A stretch of DNA of 64,000 nt from the NCBI GenBank assembly GCA_964503045.1, contig CAZCZI010000028.1, forward strand, positions 1-64,000, in the 5' to 3' direction. The position numbers and the translations under genes were made by a program. The stretch comes from CAYZJR01 sp964503045 (GTDB lineage: Bacteria; Cyanobacteriota; Vampirovibrionia; Obscuribacterales; Obscuribacteraceae). Below, piece by piece: positions 26,272 through 34,900 of the stretch. A model generated the notes under the pieces. That model was not told the origin of the DNA, did no database searches, and was given only the letters and a program-made list of their open reading frames with translations. Numbering within the stretch: the stretch's first letter is position 1; each line of letters begins with the position of its first letter.

Positions 26272-26679
26272 CTACCAAGTCTCAATGCGCAGCGGCAACT
26301 CGATGCGCGAGTAGTGTCGAACATTGTTGGTGACAAGCGTTGCATCCGCTGACAGTGCATGTGCAGCGATCAACATATCCAAGTCACCAATCGGCTTTCC
26401 TTGCGCAATAAGTTGATGTCGTATCTCAGCATAAAACTCTGCAGCTTTAGAATCCCACGACAAGACTTTAGTGTTTTTGAGAAATCGCTCTATAGCTGAA
26501 TTTATGGAATGGTTGAGAGGCAGCCGTTTTGCACCGTACAGCAATTCGCCCTTAGTGATTGCAGAAACGCAAATTCTCGCAGGAAGAATCGTGCGCATTT
26601 TCTTTCTGATTTCGGTCGACTTCTTCTTAAGTACATAACTAACTACGTCAGTGTCGAACATATATAGGTCCGTGGTCAT
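26272..26679 (-). CDS. vapC: VapC-type PIN-domain toxin
   Basis: Endoribonuclease of a type II toxin-antitoxin pair. 135 residues: the first acidic site is in YMFDTDVVSY, the Glu in KGELLYG, the later acids in IGDLDMLIAAHAL, and the last polar site in LVTNNVRHY. All PIN catalytic positions are present, so it looks active. The ATG overlaps the VapB TGA (ATGA), so the pair is translationally coupled. Confidence 0.9.
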   Translation of the reverse strand: MTTDLYMFDTDVVSYVLKKKSTEIRKKMRTILPARICVSAITKGELLYGAKRLPLNHSINSAIERFLKNTKVLSWDSKAAEFYAEIRHQLIAQGKPIGDLDMLIAAHALSADATLVTNNVRHYSRIELPLRIETW

Positions 26680-26951
26680 TGGTCTGCGTCTCCAAACAGA
26701 TTTCGTTCAATCGGCAAGTTGTTACAGGGTCGCGTCTGCATAAACTCTTCTGGTATTTCAATAGAATCCATAAATGCGAAGAACTCATCCCAAACCTTCG
26801 CGCCAGGAAGACTCGATATCGTCAAATCGCCAGTGGCATCGTCGCGGGTGACGTAGACCTCTTCGACACCCTCAAACCTAAACTCCGCCGGCAGCCGCAC
26901 CGCCTGACTGGCACCGTTTTTGAACAACTTGCAGACTCGTGTTTCAGACAT
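26676..26951 (-). CDS. vapB: VapB-type (AbrB-fold) antitoxin
   Basis: The frame extends to 26975, but MSETRVCKLFKNG from ATG 26951 is the usual antitoxin start (91 residues). A start at 26951 leaves space for the promoter and operator palindrome upstream. Swapped-hairpin DNA-binding start KLFKNGASQAVRLPAEFRF near 10-30, then a C-terminal VapC-binding tail. Neutralises VapC and represses the operon. Confidence 0.85.
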   Translation of the reverse strand: MSETRVCKLFKNGASQAVRLPAEFRFEGVEEVYVTRDDATGDLTISSLPGAKVWDEFFAFMDSIEIPEEFMQTRPCNNLPIERNLFGDADQ

Positions 26952-26978
26952 ATATATGGAACTCGCTCCGGTCATGTA

Positions 26979-26992
26979 TATACTCCAGTATA
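26979..26992 (-). promoter_or_regulatory. Palindromic VapBC operator and -10 region
   Basis: Perfect palindrome TATACT-CC-AGTATA. On the minus strand one half is also a good -10 box (TATACT, 26987-26992). It lies about 30 bases before the preferred vapB start, the expected place for VapB/VapBC autoregulation. Confidence 0.5.
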
Positions 26993-26999
26993 GACTACC

Positions 27000-27458
27000 T
27001 ATTCCAGCACGCCAAAACAGAATTGTCGCGGTAGCTCGAAACCCTTACCAGGCCGATCCCACCCTTGTAAAAATCAGGGTTTCGGGGCATGAGCCCGAAA
27101 ATGCGAATTTCGATCTTTTTTGATTAACTCGCCTTCGGACTACATGTCCCGCGCATACAAACCCCATACGTCGCCGGACTTTTATGTGTCCCCCTTAATT
27201 GGAAAGGCGGCTAGCCATGAGTTTCTCCTAAGGTTGAGCTACATGACAAAGTCCGGGAAGTCAATCGCTTAGAGGGCTCTAAGGTCGCCAAGGGGAAAGC
27301 TGATCTGATCGTGAAAAACGGCTCATACTGCCGATTTGACGGTTACTATGAATGCATCGAATCCGCAGCGACATCTTAAAAGCCGCACCAAGAGTAGCTC
27401 GGAGCGAAATTTGATGTGCGCAATTGCGAATAAAACAATCTCTAGGAGGAGAAATCCG
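27000..27458. other. Intergenic stretch between vapBC and hsp20
   Basis: About 460 bases. A small hairpin, TTTCGGG (27080-27086) with CCCGAAA (27094-27100), is followed about 15 bases later by a T-run (27115-27121). A roughly 50-codon open stretch ending near 27378 has no usable start. I see no clear heat-shock promoter, no CIRCE element and no RNA gene. Confidence 0.4.
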
Positions 27459-27980
27459 ATGCTGTATACCAGAACATTGAAAGAATTCCAAACCAGAAAA
27501 AATATGCGCCATAACCTCGAGTACAGAAATCAACTGAGTTTCGAAAATCTTTCCAACAACTGGAATTGGGAAAACCTTCACTACGTAACTCCAGAAACCG
27601 ACATCCTCGAACTCGATGAACAATACATCCTCGAAATCGCTCTTCCGGGCGTAGTTCTGGACGATGTCGAACTCAAAATCGAAGACAACTTCTTGACCGT
27701 CGTTGCGAAGCGCACACCTGCTATGTTCGAAGAAAAAGCAGCTATCCTCCGCAAAGAACTTCCCTCGGGCTTCTACGTCCGCGAATTCGAATTCGAAACC
27801 GAAATCTGCGTAGACTCAATCGAAGCTCGCTTGGATCGCGGCATTCTGTTCGTTTCAGTCCCAAAGATTGAAGTTGCACAAAGAATTCCAGTCTCCGCCG
27901 GAACGATCGAAACACATCTTCCCGGAATGAAGACCCGCGTTCACAAATCCGACATGCGCAAAGAAGTCACCATCAAGTAA
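27459..27980 (+). CDS. Small heat-shock protein, Hsp20/alpha-crystallin family
   Basis: Holdase chaperone that binds unfolding proteins. Start at ATG 27459, 9 nt after a strong AGGAGG, although the frame is open from 27336; 173 residues. Alpha-crystallin domain at about 48-140: ILELDEQYILEIALPGV, KIEDNFLTVVAKR, LDRGILFVSVPK. The conserved GVL-like strand is represented by RGILFVSVPK, and an IPV motif for oligomer contacts follows near 146. Single-gene unit, followed by a hairpin at 28027-28052. Confidence 0.9.
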   Translation: MLYTRTLKEFQTRKNMRHNLEYRNQLSFENLSNNWNWENLHYVTPETDILELDEQYILEIALPGVVLDDVELKIEDNFLTVVAKRTPAMFEEKAAILRKELPSGFYVREFEFETEICVDSIEARLDRGILFVSVPKIEVAQRIPVSAGTIETHLPGMKTRVHKSDMRKEVTIK

Positions 27981-28026
27981 GAGTGACATCTGATTTCGCA
28001 CCAAATATGGTGGATGAATGAAGACG

Positions 28027-28052
28027 AGAGGGAAGCAGAAATGCTTCCCTCT
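28027..28052 (+). terminator. Hairpin after hsp20
   Basis: Perfect 10-bp stem AGAGGGAAGC / GCTTCCCTCT, loop AGAAAT, 46 bases after the Hsp20 stop. What follows is TACCTATTTCC, so the U-run is poor; a moderate terminator candidate. Confidence 0.55.
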
Positions 28053-28104
28053 TACCTATTTCCTGACCTACAAAAAAGAGGGAACCCTCGATGCTCGCAA
28101 GTTT

Positions 28105-28308
28105 ATGAATCGGGGGCATAATCTACGACGCCTGAATAAATTTGCGGAAGCGGACAAGGAGTTTCGCAATGCACTCTCATTAGCCAAGGGCTTAGATCCA
28201 AACCGAAATAGCATTGATGCTGAGAAGCAGTTAGCCGAACAAGCTAGTCAAGAAGCTAAAATGAGCGGCTTGCCGGAAGCAGAAACATGTTCACAGAAAA
28301 CACCGTAG
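28105..28308 (+). CDS. Short TPR-like protein or remnant
   Basis: The frame is open from 28018, but that start lies in the hsp20 hairpin region; ATG 28105 gives 67 residues: a single TPR-like helix pair, RGHNLRRLNKFAEADKEFRNA, LSLAKGLDPN, then a Glu/Gln-rich tail. No ribosome site is seen. It overlaps the MFS gene start by 22 bp. It could be a leftover TPR fragment or a tiny real gene. Confidence 0.3.
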   Translation: MNRGHNLRRLNKFAEADKEFRNALSLAKGLDPNRNSIDAEKQLAEQASQEAKMSGLPEAETCSQKTP

Positions 28309-29558
28309 CAGCGCCAAGTTCGGAAACAGAGACTCTGGATATTAAAACTCCGGAAGCCGAACTTGCAGAACTACTGACAGTTGCAGAGTCGAAGCAATTC
28401 AATCGCAACCGATTGACTTGGTTCGGCTACATCATGCACGGCTATTGGTCATATGTGTGGGCGGCATTTGGTGCTTTTGTTCCATTCCTGCGCACAGAAT
28501 TCGGCATTGATTACTCTACCGCAGCACTGCATTTCAGTGCTTTGGCGTTAGGTCCATTTTTGGCTGGCTTCATAGGCGATCGCGTGATTCATAAGCTCGG
28601 TTTGACCAGAACAATTTTTGGTGGAACAGTCGTGGTGCTGACAGGATTGGCATCTGTTTTGGCTGGATGGCTCCCGGCATTCACCATAGGTGGTGCCTGG
28701 TTGATAGGCTTCGGTGGAAGCCTCATGGGGCAATCTATTACTACCTCCATGGCTCAGAGATTTGGCGAACAACGCGCGATTGGTTTCACTGAGTTACAAA
28801 TCTTTGGAACATTGAGCAGTTTGTTAGCACCACTGACAGTGTGCGCAGTTGCTAAGGCTGGATTCGGTTGGCGTTCTGCTTTGTTGATATCGGTTTCATT
28901 GATTGCAGTAGTTCTGCTTACAAACATCAATACACTCAAAAGCTACGGGCAAGCAGTAAAGGCGCACAGCTCCACCGCCGCGACTAATCTCTCCCCAACC
29001 TATTGGCTTTACTTCTTCGTTATCTTTTTCAGCGTCGCCAGCGAATGGACCGTTGCATTCTGGAGCCCTGAATTCGTCGCACAGGTATGTCATTTGCCAA
29101 AAGAAGACGCCGCAATTGGTATGAGTGCTTTTCTTTTCGCAATGCTCAGCGGGCGCATTCTCGGAGTTACAGTCTTGAAGAGGCTGAACCCATCGCATTT
29201 GTTGACCGCATCAGCCTGGTTGGCGGCAGTGGGTTTCGTCGTATTCTGGTGTTCTCGCGATCTATACTTTTGCGTGCTCGGATTACTTCTGATGGGTTTG
29301 GGTGAATCAAACGTCTATCCCTTGTGTTTCGCTAGAGCGATTGCAGCCGTCGTAGGTGCACCCGGCAAAGCGGCAGCAAGAATGTCGATCAGCACTGGTG
29401 GTGCGATTCTTCTGGCACCATTGTTCCTCGGAATGTTGGCAGACAAAATTGGAATTTGCCAATCCTACGGAATGGTAGCCATGTCTCTCATTACTGCGGC
29501 GATCGCAATCTCGTTTGCAAACAAGCGTACAAAAGCACCAATCGCGGTGAGTGGCTAA
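28287..29558 (+). CDS. MFS transporter
   Basis: 423 residues, about 12 membrane helices after a roughly 45-residue cytoplasmic N-terminus. The loop after helix 2 is GDRVIHKLGLTRT, the family's RxxxR-type loop, with a matching KRLNPSHLL loop in the second half. ATG 28287 has GGAAG 7 nt upstream. Substrate not readable. Its stop is 4 bp from that of the convergent HAD-phosphatase gene. Confidence 0.85.
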   Translation: MFTENTVAAPSSETETLDIKTPEAELAELLTVAESKQFNRNRLTWFGYIMHGYWSYVWAAFGAFVPFLRTEFGIDYSTAALHFSALALGPFLAGFIGDRVIHKLGLTRTIFGGTVVVLTGLASVLAGWLPAFTIGGAWLIGFGGSLMGQSITTSMAQRFGEQRAIGFTELQIFGTLSSLLAPLTVCAVAKAGFGWRSALLISVSLIAVVLLTNINTLKSYGQAVKAHSSTAATNLSPTYWLYFFVIFFSVASEWTVAFWSPEFVAQVCHLPKEDAAIGMSAFLFAMLSGRILGVTVLKRLNPSHLLTASAWLAAVGFVVFWCSRDLYFCVLGLLLMGLGESNVYPLCFARAIAAVVGAPGKAAARMSISTGGAILLAPLFLGMLADKIGICQSYGMVAMSLITAAIAISFANKRTKAPIAVSG

Positions 29559-29562
29559 ACTC

Positions 29563-30192
29563 TTAGTTCTCAGATTTTTCTGCAGAGCTGACTGGTTTTT
29601 CCGGAGCCAAACGCTCGTGGATTGTGTCAACGAGCGAGGTCAGTGGCACCGGGTCACCGACACCAAGGTAAGCGTGACATTGTAAATAATGCCGATTCAA
29701 AAGCGCATCCCACTCTGCGGCCTGCAGCGGATCGGCTTCCACGCCGAGCCAAGCAAACTTACCGACTAAGAATTGTGAGTAAGGCGGCAAGTTGTCGACG
29801 AGCACCCAACGCTTCGGAATCACTATGGAGTGCGCATTATCGTAACCGCGAATGTCATGCAAAAGGTCGTGCAAGCCATGCATTTGCAGCACTTGCGCCT
29901 GAAAGTCCGAACGACCAGCCGAAAGCAAACAAACCTGATAGCGCTCTTTCATCTCCGACAAAAATTTGTGCGCGCTCGGACGAGGAAGAGAATCGAAGGT
30001 GTGTCCCTTAAACTGCACCCGTCTTCCATGCTTCGGCCTGCGCCACCAGAACGCAGCCTTGGTCGACACAAGCGTCTCATCGCAATCAACAAACACGGTC
30101 GGAAGTTCTGGATCAAGCGCAACAGCCGTCCGCTTCCCCTTAACCTGGGTAGAGCTCTTCGCAGATGACTTTAGGAAATCAAACCAAGCCAA
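29563..30192 (-). CDS. HAD-superfamily phosphatase, NLI/FCP1-like
   Basis: 209 residues from TTG 30192. HAD motif I VFVDCDETLVS (D36 and D38), motif II LLSAGRS near residue 95, and VLVDNLP near 130 as the acidic C-terminal motif. The layout (DxDET, no large cap, ST/AGR, VDN) fits the FCP1/NLI-interacting phosphatase family, many of which act on phosphoproteins. Next to membrane transporters rather than the kinases, so no substrate can be inferred. Confidence 0.75.
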   Translation of the reverse strand: MAWFDFLKSSAKSSTQVKGKRTAVALDPELPTVFVDCDETLVSTKAAFWWRRPKHGRRVQFKGHTFDSLPRPSAHKFLSEMKERYQVCLLSAGRSDFQAQVLQMHGLHDLLHDIRGYDNAHSIVIPKRWVLVDNLPPYSQFLVGKFAWLGVEADPLQAAEWDALLNRHYLQCHAYLGVGDPVPLTSLVDTIHERLAPEKPVSSAEKSEN

Positions 30193-30240
30193 TTTAAGTT
30201 TCCTTGAACGGAATCCTATAGGCCGATCATATCAAAAGCC

Positions 30241-31935
30241 TTACTGTTCGGGGCGTTGCTCAGACGACTCCGGAGACGACTCCGGCGACGACTCCGGCGA
30301 CGAATCCATCGAATTATCAGCCGGCAAAACTTCGTCAGCAGCAGTTGCACCGCTCAAAGCGGGAGTGCTTGCCTCAATGTTGGGGTTCGGCTGTGTCTGT
30401 GGATGCTGCTGCCTGTATCCATACATAAAGTAGATAGCCATACCCGCTGCCATCCAAACTACGAATCGCACCCATGTGATGACCGGCAAACTCAGCATTA
30501 GGACAAAACAAGAAATGATTCCCAAAAGCGGCACCCATGGCACCCCTGGGCATTTGAACGGCCTGTGGTGCGAGTCGTGGGTTTTCCGTAGAAAGATGAC
30601 GCCGGCACACACGATAATAAACGCCGCGAGAGTACCGATATTGGTTAGTTCAGCCGCCTGGCCGATGTCTATGAAGAGCGACGCGCCACCGACAAGAACG
30701 CCCGTGAGAATTGTCGGAACAAACGGAGTTCGATACTTCGGATGAAGCGTGCCAAAGAATTTCGGAAGCAGCCGATCGCGCGACATCGCCATGAAGATTC
30801 GCGGTTGCCCGAGCTGAAAAACCAAAAGCACCGAGGTCATTCCGGCAAGCGCGCCCACGCTCACCACGACGTGCGCCCATGCTTGCCCTGTTGAAGCCAA
30901 TGCAGTTGCAACCGGCGCCGCATCATTGGCGTAGCGATCGTATGGAAGAATTCCGGTGAGCACGAGTGACACGCCCGCATACAAAATTGTGCAAATGGCA
31001 AGGCTGCCAATCATGCCGATTGGCATGTCGCGCTGAGGGTTTTTGGTTTCTTCCGCAGTCGAGCTGACTGCATCAAATCCTATAAAACTAAAAAACACGA
31101 TGGCGGCACCACCCATGACACTGGCAAATCCGCCTGGGAAAAATGGAACCCAATTTTCAGTCTTCACAAAACCGGCGCCATAAATGATGACAAACAAGAC
31201 AACGATTACCTTGACGGCGACTGCCAAAGTATTGACCATCGCGCTTTCTTGAATACCAACGACAAGTACCCAAGTTACCAGAGCAACAATCACTGCAGCA
31301 GGAACATTCATGGCGAAAGGATGCCCAAACAGCATTGGTAAATCCAAACTCGAGTAAAAAGCAGTTTGCGGATTGCCCGCAGTCAGACTCTGAAGGCGCG
31401 TTAGAGCCGTTCCTGAATCCGTCGTCAGCCACAGCGGCATCTGCGCCCCGAACATTCCGTGTATGAAGTGCAAGAAGTGATCCGACCAACTCACAGCGAC
31501 TGCGATGTTGCCGACAGCATACTCCAACATCAAATCCCAACCGATAATCCACGCCACCACTTCACCAAGCGCTGCATACGCAAACGTATACGCAGAGCCG
31601 GAAACGGGAATCATGGCGGCCAGTTCGGCATAGCACATCGCTGCGAAGCCGCATGCGATTGCCGCGATCAAAAACGACAAGACGATGGCTGGCCCCGCGC
31701 CCTCGCGCCCGATTGGCGTACCCAGAATGAAATTGATAATTGGCGTCGTAAACCACTCTTTCGACGCGTCGATTTGCCCAGCAGCTGCGGTTCCTGTCAA
31801 AGCGAATATTCCAGAACCAATGGTAGCACCCACACCAAAAGCGATCAGATCGAAGACCGACAAAGTCTTCTTCATTTGGCGATGTGGTTCGTACGCCTCG
31901 TCAACCAGAGATTGTGGAGACTTGGTGCGGAACAT
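30241..31935 (-). CDS. APC-family amino acid permease
   Basis: 564 residues from ATG 31935, which matches the family start (MFRTKSPQSLVDEA), rather than the longer frame to 32025 that would overlap the S55 gene; GTG 31950 is another option. Helix 1 carries the unwound substrate motif GVGATIGSGIFALTG; about 12-13 membrane helices; the cationic-amino-acid-transporter style FFSFIGFDAVSSTAEETKNP is present. The last 20 residues repeat SPES. Probably cotranscribed with the S55 peptidase gene, 17 bp upstream. Confidence 0.9.
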   Translation of the reverse strand: MFRTKSPQSLVDEAYEPHRQMKKTLSVFDLIAFGVGATIGSGIFALTGTAAAGQIDASKEWFTTPIINFILGTPIGREGAGPAIVLSFLIAAIACGFAAMCYAELAAMIPVSGSAYTFAYAALGEVVAWIIGWDLMLEYAVGNIAVAVSWSDHFLHFIHGMFGAQMPLWLTTDSGTALTRLQSLTAGNPQTAFYSSLDLPMLFGHPFAMNVPAAVIVALVTWVLVVGIQESAMVNTLAVAVKVIVVLFVIIYGAGFVKTENWVPFFPGGFASVMGGAAIVFFSFIGFDAVSSTAEETKNPQRDMPIGMIGSLAICTILYAGVSLVLTGILPYDRYANDAAPVATALASTGQAWAHVVVSVGALAGMTSVLLVFQLGQPRIFMAMSRDRLLPKFFGTLHPKYRTPFVPTILTGVLVGGASLFIDIGQAAELTNIGTLAAFIIVCAGVIFLRKTHDSHHRPFKCPGVPWVPLLGIISCFVLMLSLPVITWVRFVVWMAAGMAIYFMYGYRQQHPQTQPNPNIEASTPALSGATAADEVLPADNSMDSSPESSPESSPESSEQRPEQ

Positions 31936-31952
31936 TCTAGAAACTTGCACGA

Positions 31953-34900
31953 TTAATTCGCCTTTCTGCCGGAGTGCGAAACCACAGAGATAGTGCGGGT
32001 TTGTGAGTTGCCCGCACGATCCCAAACTTGGACTTCCAGTTTGTGGGTTCCTTTAGGAATTGGAAATCCTTCAGCGCCCAACACAACTTTTTGACTATCT
32101 GCAACTGTTCCTTCAATTGGCACCAACGCCCATGGCTCTTCTGAGCCCACGTTGAAAATCGCGTTGGCGATTTGGGTTGTATCTTCGGCGACTACACGCA
32201 AAACCCACCTACCATCGACTTCTTTGCATTCGACCGAATCGATTTTGGGTTTGCTATTGTCGACCACAATCGATTTGTACGAATACGTTTTTGCATCTTC
32301 GATACCGGTTGACGGTTGATCGCTCACAATAAAACGCAAGAGATATGCACCATCTTTGTGTTTTGTGGTATCCCAACTCCAGGTGAACTTCTCGGATGTC
32401 GGTGCGCCCTCAGTCTTGCCTTGAGCCACATTGGACAGCATCTGCAACAACTTATTCTTGGCTGCGGCTTTGTCATCCTTCTTCTCGACGGTTTTGTCAG
32501 GCTTGGTTGACTCGTCCTTGCCGTCTGGCTTCTTCTCGGCTGATTTATCAGCGGACTTAGGTTCTGGGTTCTTGCCGTTCTTCTCTTCTTCTTTAGCCTT
32601 GTCGGAATCTTTCTTTTCTTCGCCCTTCTTCTCCTCTTTTGGTTTGTCGCCGTCCTTGTCTTTTCTGCGCAGGATTGGACTTGACTCTAAGTAAATTGTG
32701 TCGGTCTTACTGGAATGGATCTTGTCGGGATCTGGCGGCACGTCCTGTCCATCTTGGGATTTGTCAGTCGGGTCACCAGGCTCAGGAGGTTTAGTTTCAG
32801 TCGACTTCGAATCATCGGAAGATGATTTGGTTTCAGAAGGCTTGGCGTCACCTTCTTTGGTATCAGCCTTTTTGGTGGAGTCACTTTCCTTATCGCTGGA
32901 GCTGTCTGTTTTCTTCTCTTCTTCCTTCTTTGTATGCTTCGGTCGAACATTGGCAGCGAGTGACTTCCAGCTGCCGCCACGGTCTGAGGATATGTCGAGA
33001 TTGAGATCTAAGTTGTCTTGATCTGGGTCACTAGCCGTGACTGTAAACTCGTGTTTTCCGGCAATGACAGTGCCCGATATTGGAGCCACCGAAGCGATCT
33101 TCGGTGTCTGATTTTTCCCAATGAAAGTGACTTCTACTCGATGGATTGAAGCATTCTTCTCCCAGGATGAGCGTGTATCTGGACCCAAGCCAGAGTGTGC
33201 ATCGCTCTTCGACGACACGTTGTCAGACTTGTCTGTCGGCAAAGCTTTTCGATTCCATGTAAGTCGATATTGGAAGTAGCGACCGCCTGGTGAGTCTATC
33301 GAAAAACCATCATTCGTGAACGTAGATTCTTTCCAAGCCGACCAGCTAGAGTCGGGTTGAGATGAGTCTCCGGTGCGGGTTTCGACCTTGACTGTCTTGT
33401 TCAAACCATTGAAAGAATCGTTGTATAAACCATAAAGTCTGACGTGCATCCACTTAGTCAAACGATCGCCGTCTTTAATCTGCGACACATATGTTGGTTG
33501 CGTATCTGGTGCCGTCTCAATTTCGAAAGCCATAATTGAGGGCAAGTTTGCGGTCGTTGCAAGCAGCTGCCCACTGGCGCGGTTGAGCACAACAGAGGTG
33601 ACTGCTTCTTGTTCTGTATGAAAGACCGGCACAAGATAGGGCACACCACTTAACGGTTCAACCCTAGCTTGGGTGATATCGCCCTCGGCATCACCTGTAT
33701 AAACGCAGTCATCTTTTTCATCATAAATCAACGTGTAGAACGCTTGGCTGGTAGCCAATGTTTGCATCTCACCTTTCCTGTTAAGCCGCATGAGTTTTCC
33801 ACTGCCTGCGGTCGCCACATATAGAGAGCCACTCGAGTCTCGCGCTACGCCGGTAACGATATGATCGGACGATTGGTATTCCGTCTTCAAGCTGCCATCT
33901 GCTTGCACGCTGAAGACACAACCTTTTTCACCGGTGCCGATGTAGAGTTTCTTCTCTTTCTCGCTGAACCAAAGACAGGTTACATGCGCTTGCCCCGAAT
34001 CAACGAGCATGGTGCCGCCATGTCCTTTCTCAACTTTATAGACTTTTCCGCTTCCCGCCGCACCTATATAGAGATTGCCGTTGTTGTCGATGTCCATACT
34101 GGCAATGACGGGATCAGGACATTGAAAAACTACTTGTTGAACAAACTTACCTTTGTTGGCAGAGATCGCAACCACTCTTCCTGATGGAACGCACGCGGCA
34201 TAGACCACACCAGAGTCAGCCACCATTGCAGGAATTGCAATGCCACCAAGATCTGCGACTAGCTCAGGCTTATCCATACCTGGCTTCCATCTCACAACAC
34301 GATCTGAGGCTGCTACATAAAGATAACCGTCAGAATACACGGAAGACCAAATACGCGTGTCTTCGGTAAGGCGATCATGCTCGAGCATTTTAAACCCGGG
34401 CATCAAACGTCCCCAACCGTCGAGAGTGACTGCATCACACTTCCCTTGCCGAAATGCCGACTCAGACTCCTGTCTCCAAAGTTGTGTCAGTCTCGAGTGC
34501 GGGTACTCCTTAGGTGTAAACCATGGCGTTCCGTCTGTCTTTGTTGCAACTGCGGTGCTCGTTGCGGTATCAAGCTTCTTTACCGCCTCCAAAACTTTTC
34601 TAGCTTGATCGGTCACGAAGATGCCATCCATCGGCACCTGCGAGCCGCTGCTGGCACCCGTAAAAGGAGCCGCTTTAGCAAGGACTTTATCCGGTCGTTT
34701 CACTTCGACCGAGATGATGTGACCTCCATCAAGTAAGTAATCGGTGCTGGCAGAAGCTCGCTCTTCGCCTTTTACAAGAATTGGACCTCGGGTGTAGCGA
34801 TCTGAGAAAAACAATCTGTTCCAATGAGCAGGCGGGCCGGGCAATACCATTGAGCCGACGTGAATTGAATGATCGGGCAGCGCAACCACTGCACACAATG

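Noticed and set aside
27231..27378. Open stretch of about 50 codons before hsp20
   Set aside because: Amino acids look gene-like, but there is no ATG or GTG start after the upstream stop and no ribosome site.
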